NCBI RefSeq assembly: GCF_000969985.1
Contig: NZ_CP009526.1
Span: 1,612,001 to 1,676,000, forward strand
Source of the DNA: Methanosarcina barkeri str. Wiesmoor
GTDB taxonomy: Archaea; Halobacteriota; Methanosarcinia; Methanosarcinales; Methanosarcinaceae
Length of the DNA: 64,000 nt
Reading direction: 5' to 3'
Each line of letters starts with the position of its first letter. Position 1 is the stretch's first letter. Positions 8,143-16,994 of the stretch are shown here, piece by piece. Under the pieces are notes generated by a model. That model did no database searches and was not told the DNA's origin. It was given only the letters and a program-made list of their open reading frames with translations. The position numbers and the translations under genes were made by a program.

Positions 8143-8808
8143 TTAAATATTCCCCTTTACCACAGTACCGAGCACAGACTTCCCATATACAGCATGAATT
8201 ACTCTATCTGAAAATTTTCCGTTTATGATCAGGCACTCCATTCGGTTTTTCAGGAGAAATCCCGGTAGGGCAAAATCAATACAGCTTTCGCGACTTCCTC
8301 TATAGCTGACAGCAGAAATTTCCCTGACTAATTTCCCATTTCTGAATATACCGTCCACATCTGTGGCCTTTATTAAAGTTGCCCCAATCTGCTTTGCAAC
8401 CCAGGCCGCGATAGTATCCGAGGTCACATCCCAGCTATGAGGCAGAGGATCCTCCGTTCTTAAGAGTCTGTATGGAAAAAGAACAGACACACCCTGAGGC
8501 AGATTGGCTATTGAATCTATGCCCAGTGCGCGGCTTTTATCCTTAAGATAGCAGGCATACTGTTCCATACCCATTATAGCCATCCAGTGCGCAGCATCCT
8601 CACTCAGGGAAAAGTTCTCATCAGTTTTCCTCACAGCATCAGCAAAAACGCCTCCTCCGGGTACTATTAGAACGGAACAAGGAAGTCCTTCAGATGCATG
8701 CGCTTCCTCTGGAATCGGGCTTCCTGAGCCAAATTCCTTTACAAGCCTATCTACAAGCTCGGGAGCCTCTTTGATAAGGCTTCCTCCTATTTTAATTACC
8801 ACTCTCAT
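8143..8808 (-). CDS. mfnE: MfnE, aminomethylfuran phosphate kinase (amino acid kinase fold)
   Basis: This is a 221-residue amino acid kinase-fold protein with the N-terminal MRVVIKIGGSL phosphate-binding motif and a second glycine loop VPGGGVFAD near residue 64. The archaeal family uses ATP to phosphorylate 5-(aminomethyl)-3-furanmethanol phosphate to the diphosphate that is then joined to tyramine-glutamate in methanofuran synthesis. The start at 8808 is chosen because AAAGGA lies 6 bases upstream; a longer 26-residue extension to 8886 has no family support. The assignment is strengthened by mfnF and mfnD directly upstream on the same strand. Confidence 0.85.
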   Translation of the reverse strand: MRVVIKIGGSLIKEAPELVDRLVKEFGSGSPIPEEAHASEGLPCSVLIVPGGGVFADAVRKTDENFSLSEDAAHWMAIMGMEQYACYLKDKSRALGIDSIANLPQGVSVLFPYRLLRTEDPLPHSWDVTSDTIAAWVAKQIGATLIKATDVDGIFRNGKLVREISAVSYRGSRESCIDFALPGFLLKNRMECLIINGKFSDRVIHAVYGKSVLGTVVKGNI

Positions 8809-8970
8809 ATGTTTCCTTTTAGGCAACCGTTGAGCCACAAAAACTGTTACGATGTTGATCTCGTCATTACTGAAATTTTCGCTCAAGCCTTTTTTAAGAA
8901 GGCTTGTGACACAAACTGCTGAGCCGTTTGATCACGCCTCATGAAGTTTAGATTTAGCAATGGTTTTTTT

Positions 8971-9205
8971 GGTCAAGCCTTTTTTCAAAAGGGTTGTGAT
9001 CACGCAGACCACGTTGCTGCTGGAGTTTTCGGTCAAGCCTTTTTTCAAAAGGGTTGTGATCACACCGATAGGGTTCGGGGATAAGTTTATCAAATTCAAA
9101 CGTTGCTGGAGTTTTCGGTCAAGCCTTTTTTCAAAGGGTTGTGATCACGCAGACCACGTTGTCGCTGGAGTTTTCGGTCAAGCCTTTTTTCAAAAGGGTT
9201 GTTTT
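8971..9205. repeat. Four copies of a palindromic intergenic repeat between mfnF and mfnE
   Basis: The core ggtcaagccttttttcaaaa, followed by gggttgtgatcacg, occurs at about 8971, 9031, 9117 and 9176. Three copies carry a shared leader (gctggagttttc). Inside each core, AAGCCTTTT faces AAAAGGGTT, so each can fold as a short hairpin. A GTGATCAC palindrome ends the first three copies. Related sequence occurs on the other side of the mfn cluster at 11306-11555. No coding role is seen. Confidence 0.85.
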
Positions 9206-10188
9206 TAAAAAGGCTTGCAGGCAAGCAGCCTGGCAGCCGCATATGCCGGAAAAACTTTTGAAATCTCTTTCCCCCAGTGTTCAGATACTGATATATATTC
9301 GAAACCAAGCCTTTCTGCAGCTTCCTTTATCAGAAATTCTCCAAGACCTGCAGCTGCGATTCTTTTAAGTTTGTTCTTTTCCGCAACCTCGGAAATTGCC
9401 TCAGCCAGGACAGAGATCTGCTTTTCCTTTACCTGGTTAGCGATTTCGTAGATTTCTTCCTCCCGGATTTCAGAAAGGTCCGCACATACCAGTCTTGCAA
9501 GTCTGCGCATAGCGTCGGTTTTGCTTCTGCCTGCTCCGTCAGCAGTCTCGCATGTATACATGCTTTCATCAATTTTTCCGAGCAGAAGATAAGCGTCTGC
9601 AGTTGTAGCAAAGAGTTCGGAAGCTGTCCTGCACCAACCTCTTTCAAGCTTTACTTTTTCGAGAAGTGCAGAAAGGTTTGTCCGGAGGGTGCCTGCATAC
9701 ACGAGTTCGCTTCTGACCAGCCGCTCAAAGTCAGTAAGGCCGGCTTTATGTTCGCCTGATAGAATAGGGATAATATCGCTTGTGGTACTTCCCACATCCA
9801 CAAAAACACAGTCTCCTATATCTTCTCCTATCAACCTGGCTGAAGCCGCCCAATTGGCAGCAGCAAGTTCCCTCATATCGTCAGTTTCACTCTGGAACCT
9901 TCCCAGACTGTTTATATAAGACACTTTTGAGAGCCCAAAGGCAGAATCAACACATGACTTTATAAAGCGGATTCCCTGTTCCTTGTCCTCAAAGCAATCT
10001 GCAAGTTCACCGGTCATAACAATTGCGACTTTTTCGGGTTGCAGCTGCTGTGCGATTTCCTTTAAAACTTCCGGAAGCCGTGTATTCTTCCAGAGAGGCA
10101 AATAGTGCAGTTCTACAATAGTTCCGTCCGAGGAGGCAAGTTTAGTATTCGCTCCTCCAATATCAAGCCCGATAATTTTAGAATTCAT
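9205..10188 (-). CDS. mfnF: MfnF, methanofuran biosynthesis condensing enzyme
   Basis: This is a 327-residue ASKHA/hydantoinase-like protein. It starts MNSKIIGLDIGGANTKLA, a phosphate-1 motif of the actin-like ATPase superfamily, and has a second one in FVDVGSTTSDIIPI around residue 135. In methanogens this family couples aminomethylfuran diphosphate to gamma-glutamyltyramine, forming the methanofuran core. The ATG at 10188 has AAGGG upstream; an ATG six codons earlier is possible. It lies between mfnD and mfnE on the same strand, which fixes the pathway. The C-terminal codons run into the repeat array downstream. Confidence 0.85.
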   Translation of the reverse strand: MNSKIIGLDIGGANTKLASSDGTIVELHYLPLWKNTRLPEVLKEIAQQLQPEKVAIVMTGELADCFEDKEQGIRFIKSCVDSAFGLSKVSYINSLGRFQSETDDMRELAAANWAASARLIGEDIGDCVFVDVGSTTSDIIPILSGEHKAGLTDFERLVRSELVYAGTLRTNLSALLEKVKLERGWCRTASELFATTADAYLLLGKIDESMYTCETADGAGRSKTDAMRRLARLVCADLSEIREEEIYEIANQVKEKQISVLAEAISEVAEKNKLKRIAAAGLGEFLIKEAAERLGFEYISVSEHWGKEISKVFPAYAAARLLACKPF

Positions 10189-10211
10189 TTTTGAGCCCTT
10201 TATCATGTTTT

Positions 10212-10308
10212 TTCAATTTATTCTCTATCTTCCAAGCCGCTAGCTTTTCAATCTATTCTCTATCTTCCAAGCTTCTGGCTTTTCAATCTGTTTCCTATAC
10301 CTTTCAAG
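10212..10308. repeat. 35-bp tandem repeat, about three copies, between mfnD and mfnF
   Basis: Copies begin at 10212, 10247 and 10282 with ttcaatYtattctctatctt; the third is diverged. It occupies the gap between the mfnD stop and the mfnF start and slightly overlaps the mfnD C-terminal codons. Confidence 0.75.
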
Positions 10309-11263
10309 CTCTTCCGAAAAGCTCGCCCAATGCATCCTTTGAAAAGCGGTATTCTCCTTCAGTATGTATAGAGTCCGGAAGTTCTCCAAATTTATTTCTC
10401 AAAAGTAGGTCTCCAATTTCCTCTCGCATAACGCGGCTAATGCCGAAAAGCGAGGCTGTAGGTCTGGGGTTTACATCTACTACATACGGAAGATCAGCAA
10501 GTATGATGTCTACACCCACATATCCGAAACAGTCCAGGCATTTAACTGTGGAGATCGCGGTTTCATAGAGTTCATCTCTCCTTGGAGTCTGATAAGGAGT
10601 AAGGCTTCCATTGTATTTTATGCCGGAAGATGCGGCTTTCTCATGTTCTCTGGTTTTAATCTCTTTCTCGCCAAACTCTATAAACTGGCAGTTTACGGTA
10701 AGAGGAAGCGGTTTTTTTCCTGCGATAAGGCTTACGCTCAGAGTTTTTCCTTCAACATACTCGCTTGCAATAAATTCTTCATTGTTCTCAAACTCCGTGA
10801 CTAGGCATGTCGTCTCTGCACCGCAGCCGAACCTGGGCTTTGTAACATACTTTTTGCCTTCTTCAGCTTTTTTTGCGATCTTGGGGGCTTTAATTCCGGC
10901 TTTCGTCAGAATTTCCGTGCACATCAGCTTATCAGCACAGCAGGCTGCCGACTGAGGTGAACATCCCAGGTTTACGGTATTTTCTTCAAGGACTTTATTC
11001 AACTCGGGAAGCATGGAATCAGGTGCAATAATCAGCCCTGCATCACAGTCTTTTGCTTTTCTCTCAATTACCTGCATGAAATTTTCAGCTGTAGATTCGA
11101 TGCACGTGCCTGCGCAGATTTTCGTACCTGCTGAAGGGTAGTATACCTCATGCCCAAGACGAACAAAGCTTTCCGAGAGAGTTTTTAGCATGGCAGCTCC
11201 CTCCGGAATAAGAGACTTTTCAATGTCCGTGCCAACAGCAAATTCTGCAATCAGGATTTTCAT
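10304..11263 (-). CDS. mfnD: MfnD, tyramine-glutamate ligase (ATP-grasp)
   Basis: This 319-residue ATP-grasp enzyme joins tyramine and glutamate with ATP, giving gamma-glutamyltyramine for methanofuran. Visible family features are KYVTKPRFGCGAETT (ATP-binding strand), EFIASEYVEGKTLSV, and the metal-binding end GVDIILADLPYVVDVNPRPT. I start it at ATG 11263 (MKILIAEFAVG), because upstream codons encode repeat sequence. No Shine-Dalgarno is present, but a TAATAAATAA box A is centred about 25 bases upstream, which suggests a leaderless transcript. It heads the mfnD-mfnF-mfnE set. Confidence 0.88.
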   Translation of the reverse strand: MKILIAEFAVGTDIEKSLIPEGAAMLKTLSESFVRLGHEVYYPSAGTKICAGTCIESTAENFMQVIERKAKDCDAGLIIAPDSMLPELNKVLEENTVNLGCSPQSAACCADKLMCTEILTKAGIKAPKIAKKAEEGKKYVTKPRFGCGAETTCLVTEFENNEEFIASEYVEGKTLSVSLIAGKKPLPLTVNCQFIEFGEKEIKTREHEKAASSGIKYNGSLTPYQTPRRDELYETAISTVKCLDCFGYVGVDIILADLPYVVDVNPRPTASLFGISRVMREEIGDLLLRNKFGELPDSIHTEGEYRFSKDALGELFGRA

Positions 11264-11283
11264 CGGAAAGGAAAAACTCGGGA

Positions 11284-11293
11284 ACTTATTTAT
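11284..11293 (-). promoter_or_regulatory. Candidate box A of the mfn cluster
   Basis: The minus strand reads TAATAAATAA. Its centre is about 25-26 bases from the mfnD ATG, so transcription would start at or next to the start codon. Confidence 0.5.
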
Positions 11294-11305
11294 TACTTTT
11301 TGTTC

Positions 11306-11386
11306 CAATCCTTTTGAAAAACTGCTTGAGCGCAATCCTTTTCAAAAATTGCTTGAGCGCAACCCTTTTCAAAAAAGGCTTGACCG
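11306..11386. repeat. 27-bp tandem repeat, three copies, upstream of mfnD
   Basis: Copies at 11306, 11333 and 11360 share caaYccttttSaaaaa and gcttgaScg. They are related in sequence to the palindromic repeats at 8971-9205 and lie just behind the mfnD promoter. Confidence 0.85.
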
Positions 11387-11404
11387 AAAAACCCGGAAAA
11401 CGGC

Positions 11405-11555
11405 GTGATCAATCGTTGCTCCATTTGATCACGCCGACTAAGATCTTTTGCTGGAGTTTTCGGTCAACACTTTTTTGAAAAGGGTTGTGATCACGCCGAC
11501 TAAGACTTTTTGCTGGGGTTTTCACTCAAGCAATTTTTTTGAAAAGCCTTGCTAA
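11405..11555. repeat. Palindromic repeats between mfnD and the next gene
   Basis: Two further units share gatcacgccgactaagatc, ttttgctgg and ttttcggtcaacac, with GTGATCAC palindromes and ttttttgaaaagg hairpin cores. They resemble the array at 8971-9205, so related elements bracket the three methanofuran genes. Confidence 0.8.
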
Positions 11556-11617
11556 AAATGAAATTGAGTATGTAAAAGTTTATATAAATTATACAGTTTA
11601 TACCATAAAGTTAAACG

Positions 11618-12076
11618 TTGAAAAACATAAAGGTACCTGGTAATATTAACAGTATAAACCCAAATTCTCAGTCGATCTTTGAAAACCCATTTGTCAAAAC
11701 TCTTGCTATTGCGGTTTTCATGGGTATATTTCTGGTTGATATGGGTCTTGGGCTCTTTGAGGTTTTTTCCACAAAAGAAAGTCCATTGCCCTCCGCAGTT
11801 GTACTTTTAATCTTTGCTGTAATGTTTATTGCAGGCATGGTTTTTTACGAAAAACATGGACTTGACACCCTGAGTTCCCTTGTTGGAGGAGCTCTTGCAG
11901 GCTTTGGATTTTCCTTTGTTTTTGTGTCGCTTGTAGGCGGCGTACAGTTTGCACTGGGAGGAGGAATTTCAGCCATCGGATGGGATCAGGTTATTTCAGC
12001 AGTCGCGGCTTCCATGATTGCAAGCGTAGTAATGCTCAAAACACTTTTCGATAAACTTCAAAACCACTTTTACTGA
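11618..12076 (+). CDS. Hypothetical four-helix membrane protein
   Basis: This 152-residue protein has four likely membrane helices (about residues 27-50, 59-78, 86-112 and 122-141) with a glycine-rich third helix (LVGGALAGFGFSF). I do not recognise a family. It begins at a TTG (11618) without a ribosome site. A TTTATATAA box A at about 11579-11588 would start transcription only a few bases upstream, consistent with a near-leaderless message. It precedes grpE on the same strand by about 130 bp but probably has its own promoter. Confidence 0.65.
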   Translation: MKNIKVPGNINSINPNSQSIFENPFVKTLAIAVFMGIFLVDMGLGLFEVFSTKESPLPSAVVLLIFAVMFIAGMVFYEKHGLDTLSSLVGGALAGFGFSFVFVSLVGGVQFALGGGISAIGWDQVISAVAASMIASVVMLKTLFDKLQNHFY

Positions 12077-12203
12077 TTTTTCTTTTTCTTCGCTTTCTTG
12101 GGTGATGTGTATCCCCAAACACACGAAAACTATTTATAGAATTACAAACAATCACAGATCAGGACGAGCGAAACCGTTATACTTACTTGATGGGGTTCGA
12201 CGA

Positions 12204-12833
12204 ATGAAAATATTCAATAAAGATGGAAATAAGAATTCTAAAGAAGATACCAAGGCTGGGGCTGAAAATTCTGAAGCCCAAAATTCTGGTTCTTCGGCGG
12301 AAGAGGTTAATAAAGCACGGGAAAACCCCGAAGAGGCTTCTGCCAGTTCGGAAGCTGAGAAAAGTCCTGAGGTCAAGTGCCAGGAGGAGAAACAAGTTCT
12401 CATGGAGAAGTATTATCGACTTGCAGCCGACTTTGACAATTTCAAAAAACGGACCGCCCGCCAGATGGAGGAAAACCGGAAAGCTGTACTTGAGCAGGTA
12501 CTTCTTGACTTTGTTGAAGTAACGGATAATTTCGATCGCGCCCTTAAATCTGCAAAAACCGCAGAAGACATGAGCTCAATCGTCAGCGGAATAGAACAGC
12601 TTTCAAGGCAGTTTTTTTCAATCCTCGAAAAATACGGGCTTGAGAAAATCGAAAGTGAAAAAGCCAGTGAATTTGACCCTCACAGGCACGAGGCAGTTCA
12701 CCATATCGAGACCTCCGAAGTCCCGGACAATACTATAGTAGATGTTTACAAAACCGGGTATGCTCTTAACTCTAAAGTTATCAGGCCTGCTATGGTCTCA
12801 GTGGCCAGAAATCCTGATGAAGCCGAGAAATAA
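12204..12833 (+). CDS. grpE: GrpE, nucleotide exchange factor for DnaK
   Basis: This is a 209-residue GrpE. The first 75 residues are acidic, low-complexity and probably disordered. A long coiled coil follows (about 75-135, with RLAADFDNFKKRTARQMEE). The C-terminal beta wing ends in the family signature GYALNSKVIRPAMVSVARNP. GrpE dimers release ADP from DnaK. The ATG at 12204 is preferred to one 34 codons upstream, because the upstream residues have no GrpE character and a TTATACTTA box lies about 27 bases before it. It opens the grpE-dnaK-dnaJ set, thought to have entered Methanosarcina from bacteria. Confidence 0.93.
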   Translation: MKIFNKDGNKNSKEDTKAGAENSEAQNSGSSAEEVNKARENPEEASASSEAEKSPEVKCQEEKQVLMEKYYRLAADFDNFKKRTARQMEENRKAVLEQVLLDFVEVTDNFDRALKSAKTAEDMSSIVSGIEQLSRQFFSILEKYGLEKIESEKASEFDPHRHEAVHHIETSEVPDNTIVDVYKTGYALNSKVIRPAMVSVARNPDEAEK

Positions 12834-12877
12834 AGGAGAAAAATCTTACTCCTGAATTCAGGCATGCTTACTCTCTA

Positions 12878-12952
12878 ATTAAGCTGAACATAATTAAACT
12901 GAACATAATTAAACTGAACATAATTAAACTGAACATAATTAAACTGAACATA
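12878..12952. repeat. 15-bp tandem repeat, five copies, upstream of dnaK
   Basis: The unit attaaactgaacata repeats five times (the first copy has g for a). It fills the grpE-dnaK spacer upstream of the dnaK promoter region. Confidence 0.9.
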
Positions 12953-13002
12953 ATTATGAATAGTTTTACTATAAATTTACCAGATAACTCAATAAATAAT
13001 TT

Positions 13003-13038
13003 AACTTATTAATTTATTTAAACTTATTAATTTATTTA
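13003..13038. repeat. 18-bp direct repeat, two perfect copies
   Basis: aacttattaatttattta occurs twice head to tail. Each copy contains TATA-like sequence about 80-115 bases before the dnaK ATG, so the duplication may have doubled a box A. Confidence 0.8.
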
Positions 13039-13116
13039 AGTATTTTATTTAACATTGTGATCGAATTAAAAACTGTAGTCGAATAATTTAACCAGATAAT
13101 TTAGTGAGGATAAAAC

Positions 13117-14979
13117 ATGGCAAAAATACTTGGTATTGACCTTGGTACTACGAACTCATGCATGGCAGTAATGGAAGGCGGAGAAGCTGTCGTGATTCCA
13201 AATGCCGAAGGCGCCAGAACAACCCCATCAGTGGTCGGATTTTCCAAAAAAGGAGAGAAACTTGTAGGACAGGTTGCAAAGAGGCAGGCCATTTCGAATC
13301 CTGAAAATACTGTTTATTCCATTAAAAGGCATATGGGAGATGCCAATTACACGGTGACTCTTCAGGGAACACAGTATAAGCCGCAGGAAATTTCTGCAAT
13401 GATTCTTCAGAAGCTCAAGACCGATGCAGAAGCTTATCTTGGAGAGACTATCAAACAGGCTGTTATCACGGTTCCTGCTTATTTCAATGACGCCCAGAGA
13501 CAGGCTACAAAGGACGCAGGGGCAATTGCAGGCCTTGATGTCCTGAGAATTATCAATGAACCAACTTCCGCATCCCTGGCTTATGGTCTCGATAAGGGAG
13601 ATATAGAACAAAAAATTCTTGTTTATGACCTGGGTGGCGGAACCTTTGATGTATCTATTCTCGAACTCGGAGGCGGAGTCTTTGAGGTGAAATCTACAAG
13701 TGGTGACACTCGCCTTGGAGGAGATGACTTCGACCAGCGTATAGTTAATTACTTACTTGCTGAGTTCAGGAAAATCGAGGGAATCGACCTCTCCAAAGAC
13801 AAGGCTGTACTCCAGCGTTTAACTGATGCTGCGGAAAAAGCCAAGATCGAGCTGTCTGGAGTTGCAAGTACAAATATCAACCTTCCCTTCCTAACAGTTG
13901 GTGCGGACGGAGAACCAAAGCACCTTGATATTGACCTGACAAGAGCTCAGTTCCAGAAGATGACTGAGGACCTCCTTGAAAAGACCCTTGTATCTATGCG
14001 CCAGGCTCTCAGCGATGCAAAGCTTACTCCAAATGATCTTGACAAAGTGATTCTCGTCGGAGGTGCCACAAGGATGCCTGCAGTAGTCGAGCTTGTGGAA
14101 AACTTTACAGGCAAAAAGCCCTACAAGAACATCAACCCTGATGAAGCCGTTGCAATTGGAGCAGCCATCCAGGCCGGTGTGCTCGGTGGCGAAGTCAAAG
14201 ATGTCCTGCTGCTTGATGTCACTCCTCTGACTCTCGGAATAGAAACGCTCGGAGGTATAGCAACCCCACTTATCCCGAGAAACACGACAATTCCTACCAA
14301 GAAAAGTCAGGTTTTCTCAACTGCTGCTGATAACCAGCCTTCAGTAGAGATTCATGTCCTTCAGGGAGAAAGAGGAGTTGCTTCCGAAAACAAGACTCTC
14401 GGTCGCTTTACTCTGGACGGTATACCACCAGCTCCAAGAGGCATCCCGCAGATTGAAGTTACATTTGATATCGACGCAAACGGAATCCTGCATGTAGGTG
14501 CAAAAGACCTCGGAACCGGTAAGGAACAGTCCATTTCCATCCAGAAGCCGGGTGGTCTCTCGGATGACGAAATCGATCGCATGGTCAAAGACGCGGAATT
14601 GCATGCTGAAGAAGACAAAAAGCGCAAAGAAGATGTCGAAACCAGGAACAATGCCGAAGCCCTGATCAATGCTGCGGAAAAGACTTTGAAGGAAGCCGGA
14701 GATGCGGCAACCGAAGACCAGAAGTCAAAGGTAACTGCCGCAATCGACGACCTTAAGAAAGCTCTTGAAGGTAAGGACAGCGAAGATATTAAATCAAAAA
14801 CCGAAGCTCTTCAGGAAGCCGTATACCCAATTTCCACTGCAATGTACCAGAAAGCCCAGCAGCAGGCTCAGCAAGCCCAGCAGGCTGAAGGTGAAGCAGG
14901 AAGCCATGATGCACAAGGTCCTGATGAGACAGTCGTTGATGCCGATTATGAGGTAGTTGACGACGAAAAGCGTAAATAA
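13117..14979 (+). CDS. dnaK: DnaK, Hsp70 chaperone
   Basis: This is a full-length 620-residue Hsp70. The nucleotide-binding domain (1-about 380) shows [16 protein letters not shown], the phosphate loop [19 protein letters not shown] near 170, and [13 protein letters not shown] near 315. The substrate-binding domain starts at [14 protein letters not shown]. The lid ends in a Gln/Ala-rich segment and an acidic tail ([17 protein letters not shown]). It binds exposed hydrophobic stretches of unfolded proteins in an ATP cycle driven by DnaJ and GrpE. The ATG follows GTGAGGA. The short-loop NBD form agrees with bacterial ancestry of the archaeal hsp70 locus. Confidence 0.97.
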   Translation: MAKILGIDLGTTNSCMAVMEGGEAVVIPNAEGARTTPSVVGFSKKGEKLVGQVAKRQAISNPENTVYSIKRHMGDANYTVTLQGTQYKPQEISAMILQKLKTDAEAYLGETIKQAVITVPAYFNDAQRQATKDAGAIAGLDVLRIINEPTSASLAYGLDKGDIEQKILVYDLGGGTFDVSILELGGGVFEVKSTSGDTRLGGDDFDQRIVNYLLAEFRKIEGIDLSKDKAVLQRLTDAAEKAKIELSGVASTNINLPFLTVGADGEPKHLDIDLTRAQFQKMTEDLLEKTLVSMRQALSDAKLTPNDLDKVILVGGATRMPAVVELVENFTGKKPYKNINPDEAVAIGAAIQAGVLGGEVKDVLLLDVTPLTLGIETLGGIATPLIPRNTTIPTKKSQVFSTAADNQPSVEIHVLQGERGVASENKTLGRFTLDGIPPAPRGIPQIEVTFDIDANGILHVGAKDLGTGKEQSISIQKPGGLSDDEIDRMVKDAELHAEEDKKRKEDVETRNNAEALINAAEKTLKEAGDAATEDQKSKVTAAIDDLKKALEGKDSEDIKSKTEALQEAVYPISTAMYQKAQQQAQQAQQAEGEAGSHDAQGPDETVVDADYEVVDDEKRK

Positions 14980-15003
14980 ATAAAAACCAAGGTAATGAGA
15001 AAC

Positions 15004-15025
15004 AGGCCTGGAGATTCTCAGGCCT
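15004..15025 (+). terminator. Hairpin between dnaK and dnaJ
   Basis: AGGCCTG and CAGGCCT can form a 7-bp stem around an 8-base loop. There is no T-run, so it may be a processing or attenuation hairpin rather than a terminator. Confidence 0.45.
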
Positions 15026-15088
15026 TACCGGAAACCTGGCTTTGCAGGCTCCGGAACTTTATCTTTTTTAAAATAACAGGGAATCCTG

Positions 15089-16255
15089 ATGGCCACAACA
15101 CGTGATTATTATGATATTCTCGGATTATCCAAAGATGCCTCATCCGAGGATATAAAGAAAACCTATCGAAAACTTGCGCTAAAGTACCATCCTGACAGGA
15201 ATAAAGAACCAGGAGCTGAGGAAAAGTTCAAGGAGATCTCTGAGGCTTATGCCGTTCTTTCAGATGATGAGAAACGCGCTCAGTACGACCGTTTCGGACA
15301 TGCCGGAATAAACGGGCAATATAGCGCAGAAGATATCTTCCGTGGTGCGGATTTCGGCGGCTTCGGAGATATATTCGAAATGTTTTTTGGCGGGGGTGGC
15401 AGACGAGGTCCTATGGGTCCAAGGAGAGGGTCCGATCTCCAGTATGACCTTTATATCACCTTTGAAGAGGCAGCCTTTGGAGTCCGTAAAGATATCGATA
15501 TCCCTAGAACGGAAAGATGTTCTAACTGTTCCGGAACCGGAGCCAAACCTGGAACAAGCCCTAAGCGCTGTCCCACATGCGGCGGCACAGGTCAAATCCG
15601 CACAACTCGCTCCGGACTGGGTATGCAGTTTGTAAGCACCACAACCTGTAACACCTGTCACGGCAGGGGTCAGGTTATTGAGTCTCCCTGCCCGGTATGC
15701 AGCGGTACAGGTAGAGTCCGAAATACAAGAAAAATCACAGTAAACGTTCCTGCCGGAGCCGATTCAGGCATGAACCTGCGGCTCAGCGGAGAAGGAGATT
15801 CAGGAGAACCAGGAGCTCCATCTGGAGATCTCTATGTCGTGCTTCATGTGATGGAACACCCTTACTTTAAGAGGGTCGATTACGATGTAATTTCCGAGCT
15901 TCCTATCTCTTTTGCCCAGGCTGCACTCGGTACGGATATAATGGTCGATACCCTTCACGGGAAAGTCAAGATGAATATTCCTGCAGGAACCCAGACCCAT
16001 TCCGTATTCAGGCTTAAAGATAAAGGAATTCAGCGCCTTCACGGGAGTAGAAAAGGCGATCAGCTCGTCAGGGTTGTAATCAAGACTCCGAAAAAACTTA
16101 CTCACGAACAAAAAGAGCTTCTCCGCCAGTTTGAGGCCTTGAGCAACGGCAAAAACCCAAATGAAGATGAAAAGGACAGGAACGAGAAATCCACAGAAAA
16201 ATCCCGAAAAAGCAAAGGTTTTTTTGAGAAAGTAAAGGATGCCTTTGAAGGTTAA
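15089..16255 (+). CDS. dnaJ: DnaJ, Hsp40 co-chaperone
   Basis: This is a 388-residue type I DnaJ. The J domain (1-about 70) has the HPD motif at residues 34-36. A Gly/Phe-rich linker follows (about 85-115). Four zinc-binding repeats come next ([32 protein letters not shown]; about 150-215), and then the C-terminal substrate-binding domain. A charged Lys/Glu/Ser tail ends the protein. It delivers clients to DnaK and stimulates its ATPase. AGGGA precedes the ATG. It lies 110 bp after dnaK. Confidence 0.96.
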   Translation: MATTRDYYDILGLSKDASSEDIKKTYRKLALKYHPDRNKEPGAEEKFKEISEAYAVLSDDEKRAQYDRFGHAGINGQYSAEDIFRGADFGGFGDIFEMFFGGGGRRGPMGPRRGSDLQYDLYITFEEAAFGVRKDIDIPRTERCSNCSGTGAKPGTSPKRCPTCGGTGQIRTTRSGLGMQFVSTTTCNTCHGRGQVIESPCPVCSGTGRVRNTRKITVNVPAGADSGMNLRLSGEGDSGEPGAPSGDLYVVLHVMEHPYFKRVDYDVISELPISFAQAALGTDIMVDTLHGKVKMNIPAGTQTHSVFRLKDKGIQRLHGSRKGDQLVRVVIKTPKKLTHEQKELLRQFEALSNGKNPNEDEKDRNEKSTEKSRKSKGFFEKVKDAFEG

Positions 16256-16286
16256 AAGCAGCTTTTAGCTGCATTTTAACCTTTTT
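16248..16286 (+). terminator. Strong hairpin terminator after dnaJ
   Basis: AAGGTTAAAAGCAGC pairs with GCTGC-A-TTTTAACCTT (15 bp with one bulged base, TTTTA loop) and runs into TTTTT. It overlaps the dnaJ stop codon and closes the heat-shock cluster. Confidence 0.75.
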
Positions 16287-16326
16287 AGAGGCATCTTTTT
16301 TCTTTGTAACAATTATAATTTTGTAT

Positions 16327-16680
16327 TTAATGCTCTAGTTTCACGTTAATATTTAATGTTTCCTTATTAATATTTATAATTAGTTCTTTATCTTTATTTC
16401 CATTCTTTTCTTCCTTTTCTTCTTCCTTTTCTTCTTCCTTTTCTTCTTCCTTTTCTTCTTCCTTTTCTTCTTCCTTTTCTTCTTCCTTTTCTTCTTCCTT
16501 TTCTTCTTCCTTTTCTTCTTCCTTTTCTTCTTCCTTTTCTTCTTCCTTTTCTTCTTCCTTTTCTTCTTCCTTTTCTTCTTCCTTTTCTTCTTCCTTTTCT
16601 TCTTCCTTTTCTTCTTCCTTTTCTTCTTCCTTTTCTTCTTCCTGGGACTCTTTCACTTGGTATTTGTTTTTTTGCTGCAA
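16327..16680 (-). CDS. Possible EEEK-repeat protein read through the minisatellite
   Basis: An open frame of 117 codons reads about 20 units of Glu-Glu-Glu-Lys. A short N-terminal peptide (MQQKNKYQVKESQ) and a non-repetitive C-terminal tail (ELIININKETLNINVKLEH) flank the repeat. It starts with TTG and has no ribosome site. A TATATAA element at about 16695-16702 on this strand could serve as box A. The frame is kept open trivially because the unit is 12 bp. It could be a real acidic/basic low-complexity protein or a by-product of the minisatellite; the non-repeat tail is the only hint of a real gene. Confidence 0.3.
   Translation of the reverse strand: MQQKNKYQVKESQEEEKEEEKEEEKEEEKEEEKEEEKEEEKEEEKEEEKEEEKEEEKEEEKEEEKEEEKEEEKEEEKEEEKEEEKEEEKEEKNGNKDKELIININKETLNINVKLEH
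16403..16643. repeat. Pure pyrimidine 12-bp minisatellite, about 20 copies
   Basis: The plus strand contains only C and T for 241 bases, made of perfect ttcttccttttc units. The complement is all purine. It lies between the dnaJ terminator and trkA. Such mirror-rich polypurine tracts can adopt triplex (H-DNA) structure. Confidence 0.97.
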
Positions 16681-16994
16681 AAGTTTGAAAACATTTATAT
16701 AATTGTTTAAGTTTAGAATTTTAACCGCGGTTATATTCCAGTTGTATTTACAAGATCCTGGATCTTACAAACTCTGTTTGCAAAACATTTAACATCTAGA
16801 GATGGTCAACACGCTGATTAATTTTATCACAAACAGTTTATTGGGCCGCGTTTCACAGTTTTGTATTATCTGGGTGTTCTTAACTTTTTATATTTATTTA
16901 ATTTTTCTATCTTACTTATCTCGTGCCTGTTGCTTTTTGTCCGCCAGGTTTCGTATTTTAAGGTTAGTTAAAAACAGTTTTCTGAAGGTGTGCT
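16681..16994. other. trkA upstream region
   Basis: No gene is supported. AT-rich stretches at 16885-16910 could supply the trkA promoter, and a TATATAA element at about 16695 faces the minus strand. Confidence 0.4.

Noticed and set aside
8971-9205. mfn-side repeats as a CRISPR array
   Set aside because: Intervals of 60, 86 and 59 bp share sequence between copies instead of carrying unique spacers, and the repeats continue in altered form at 11306-11555.
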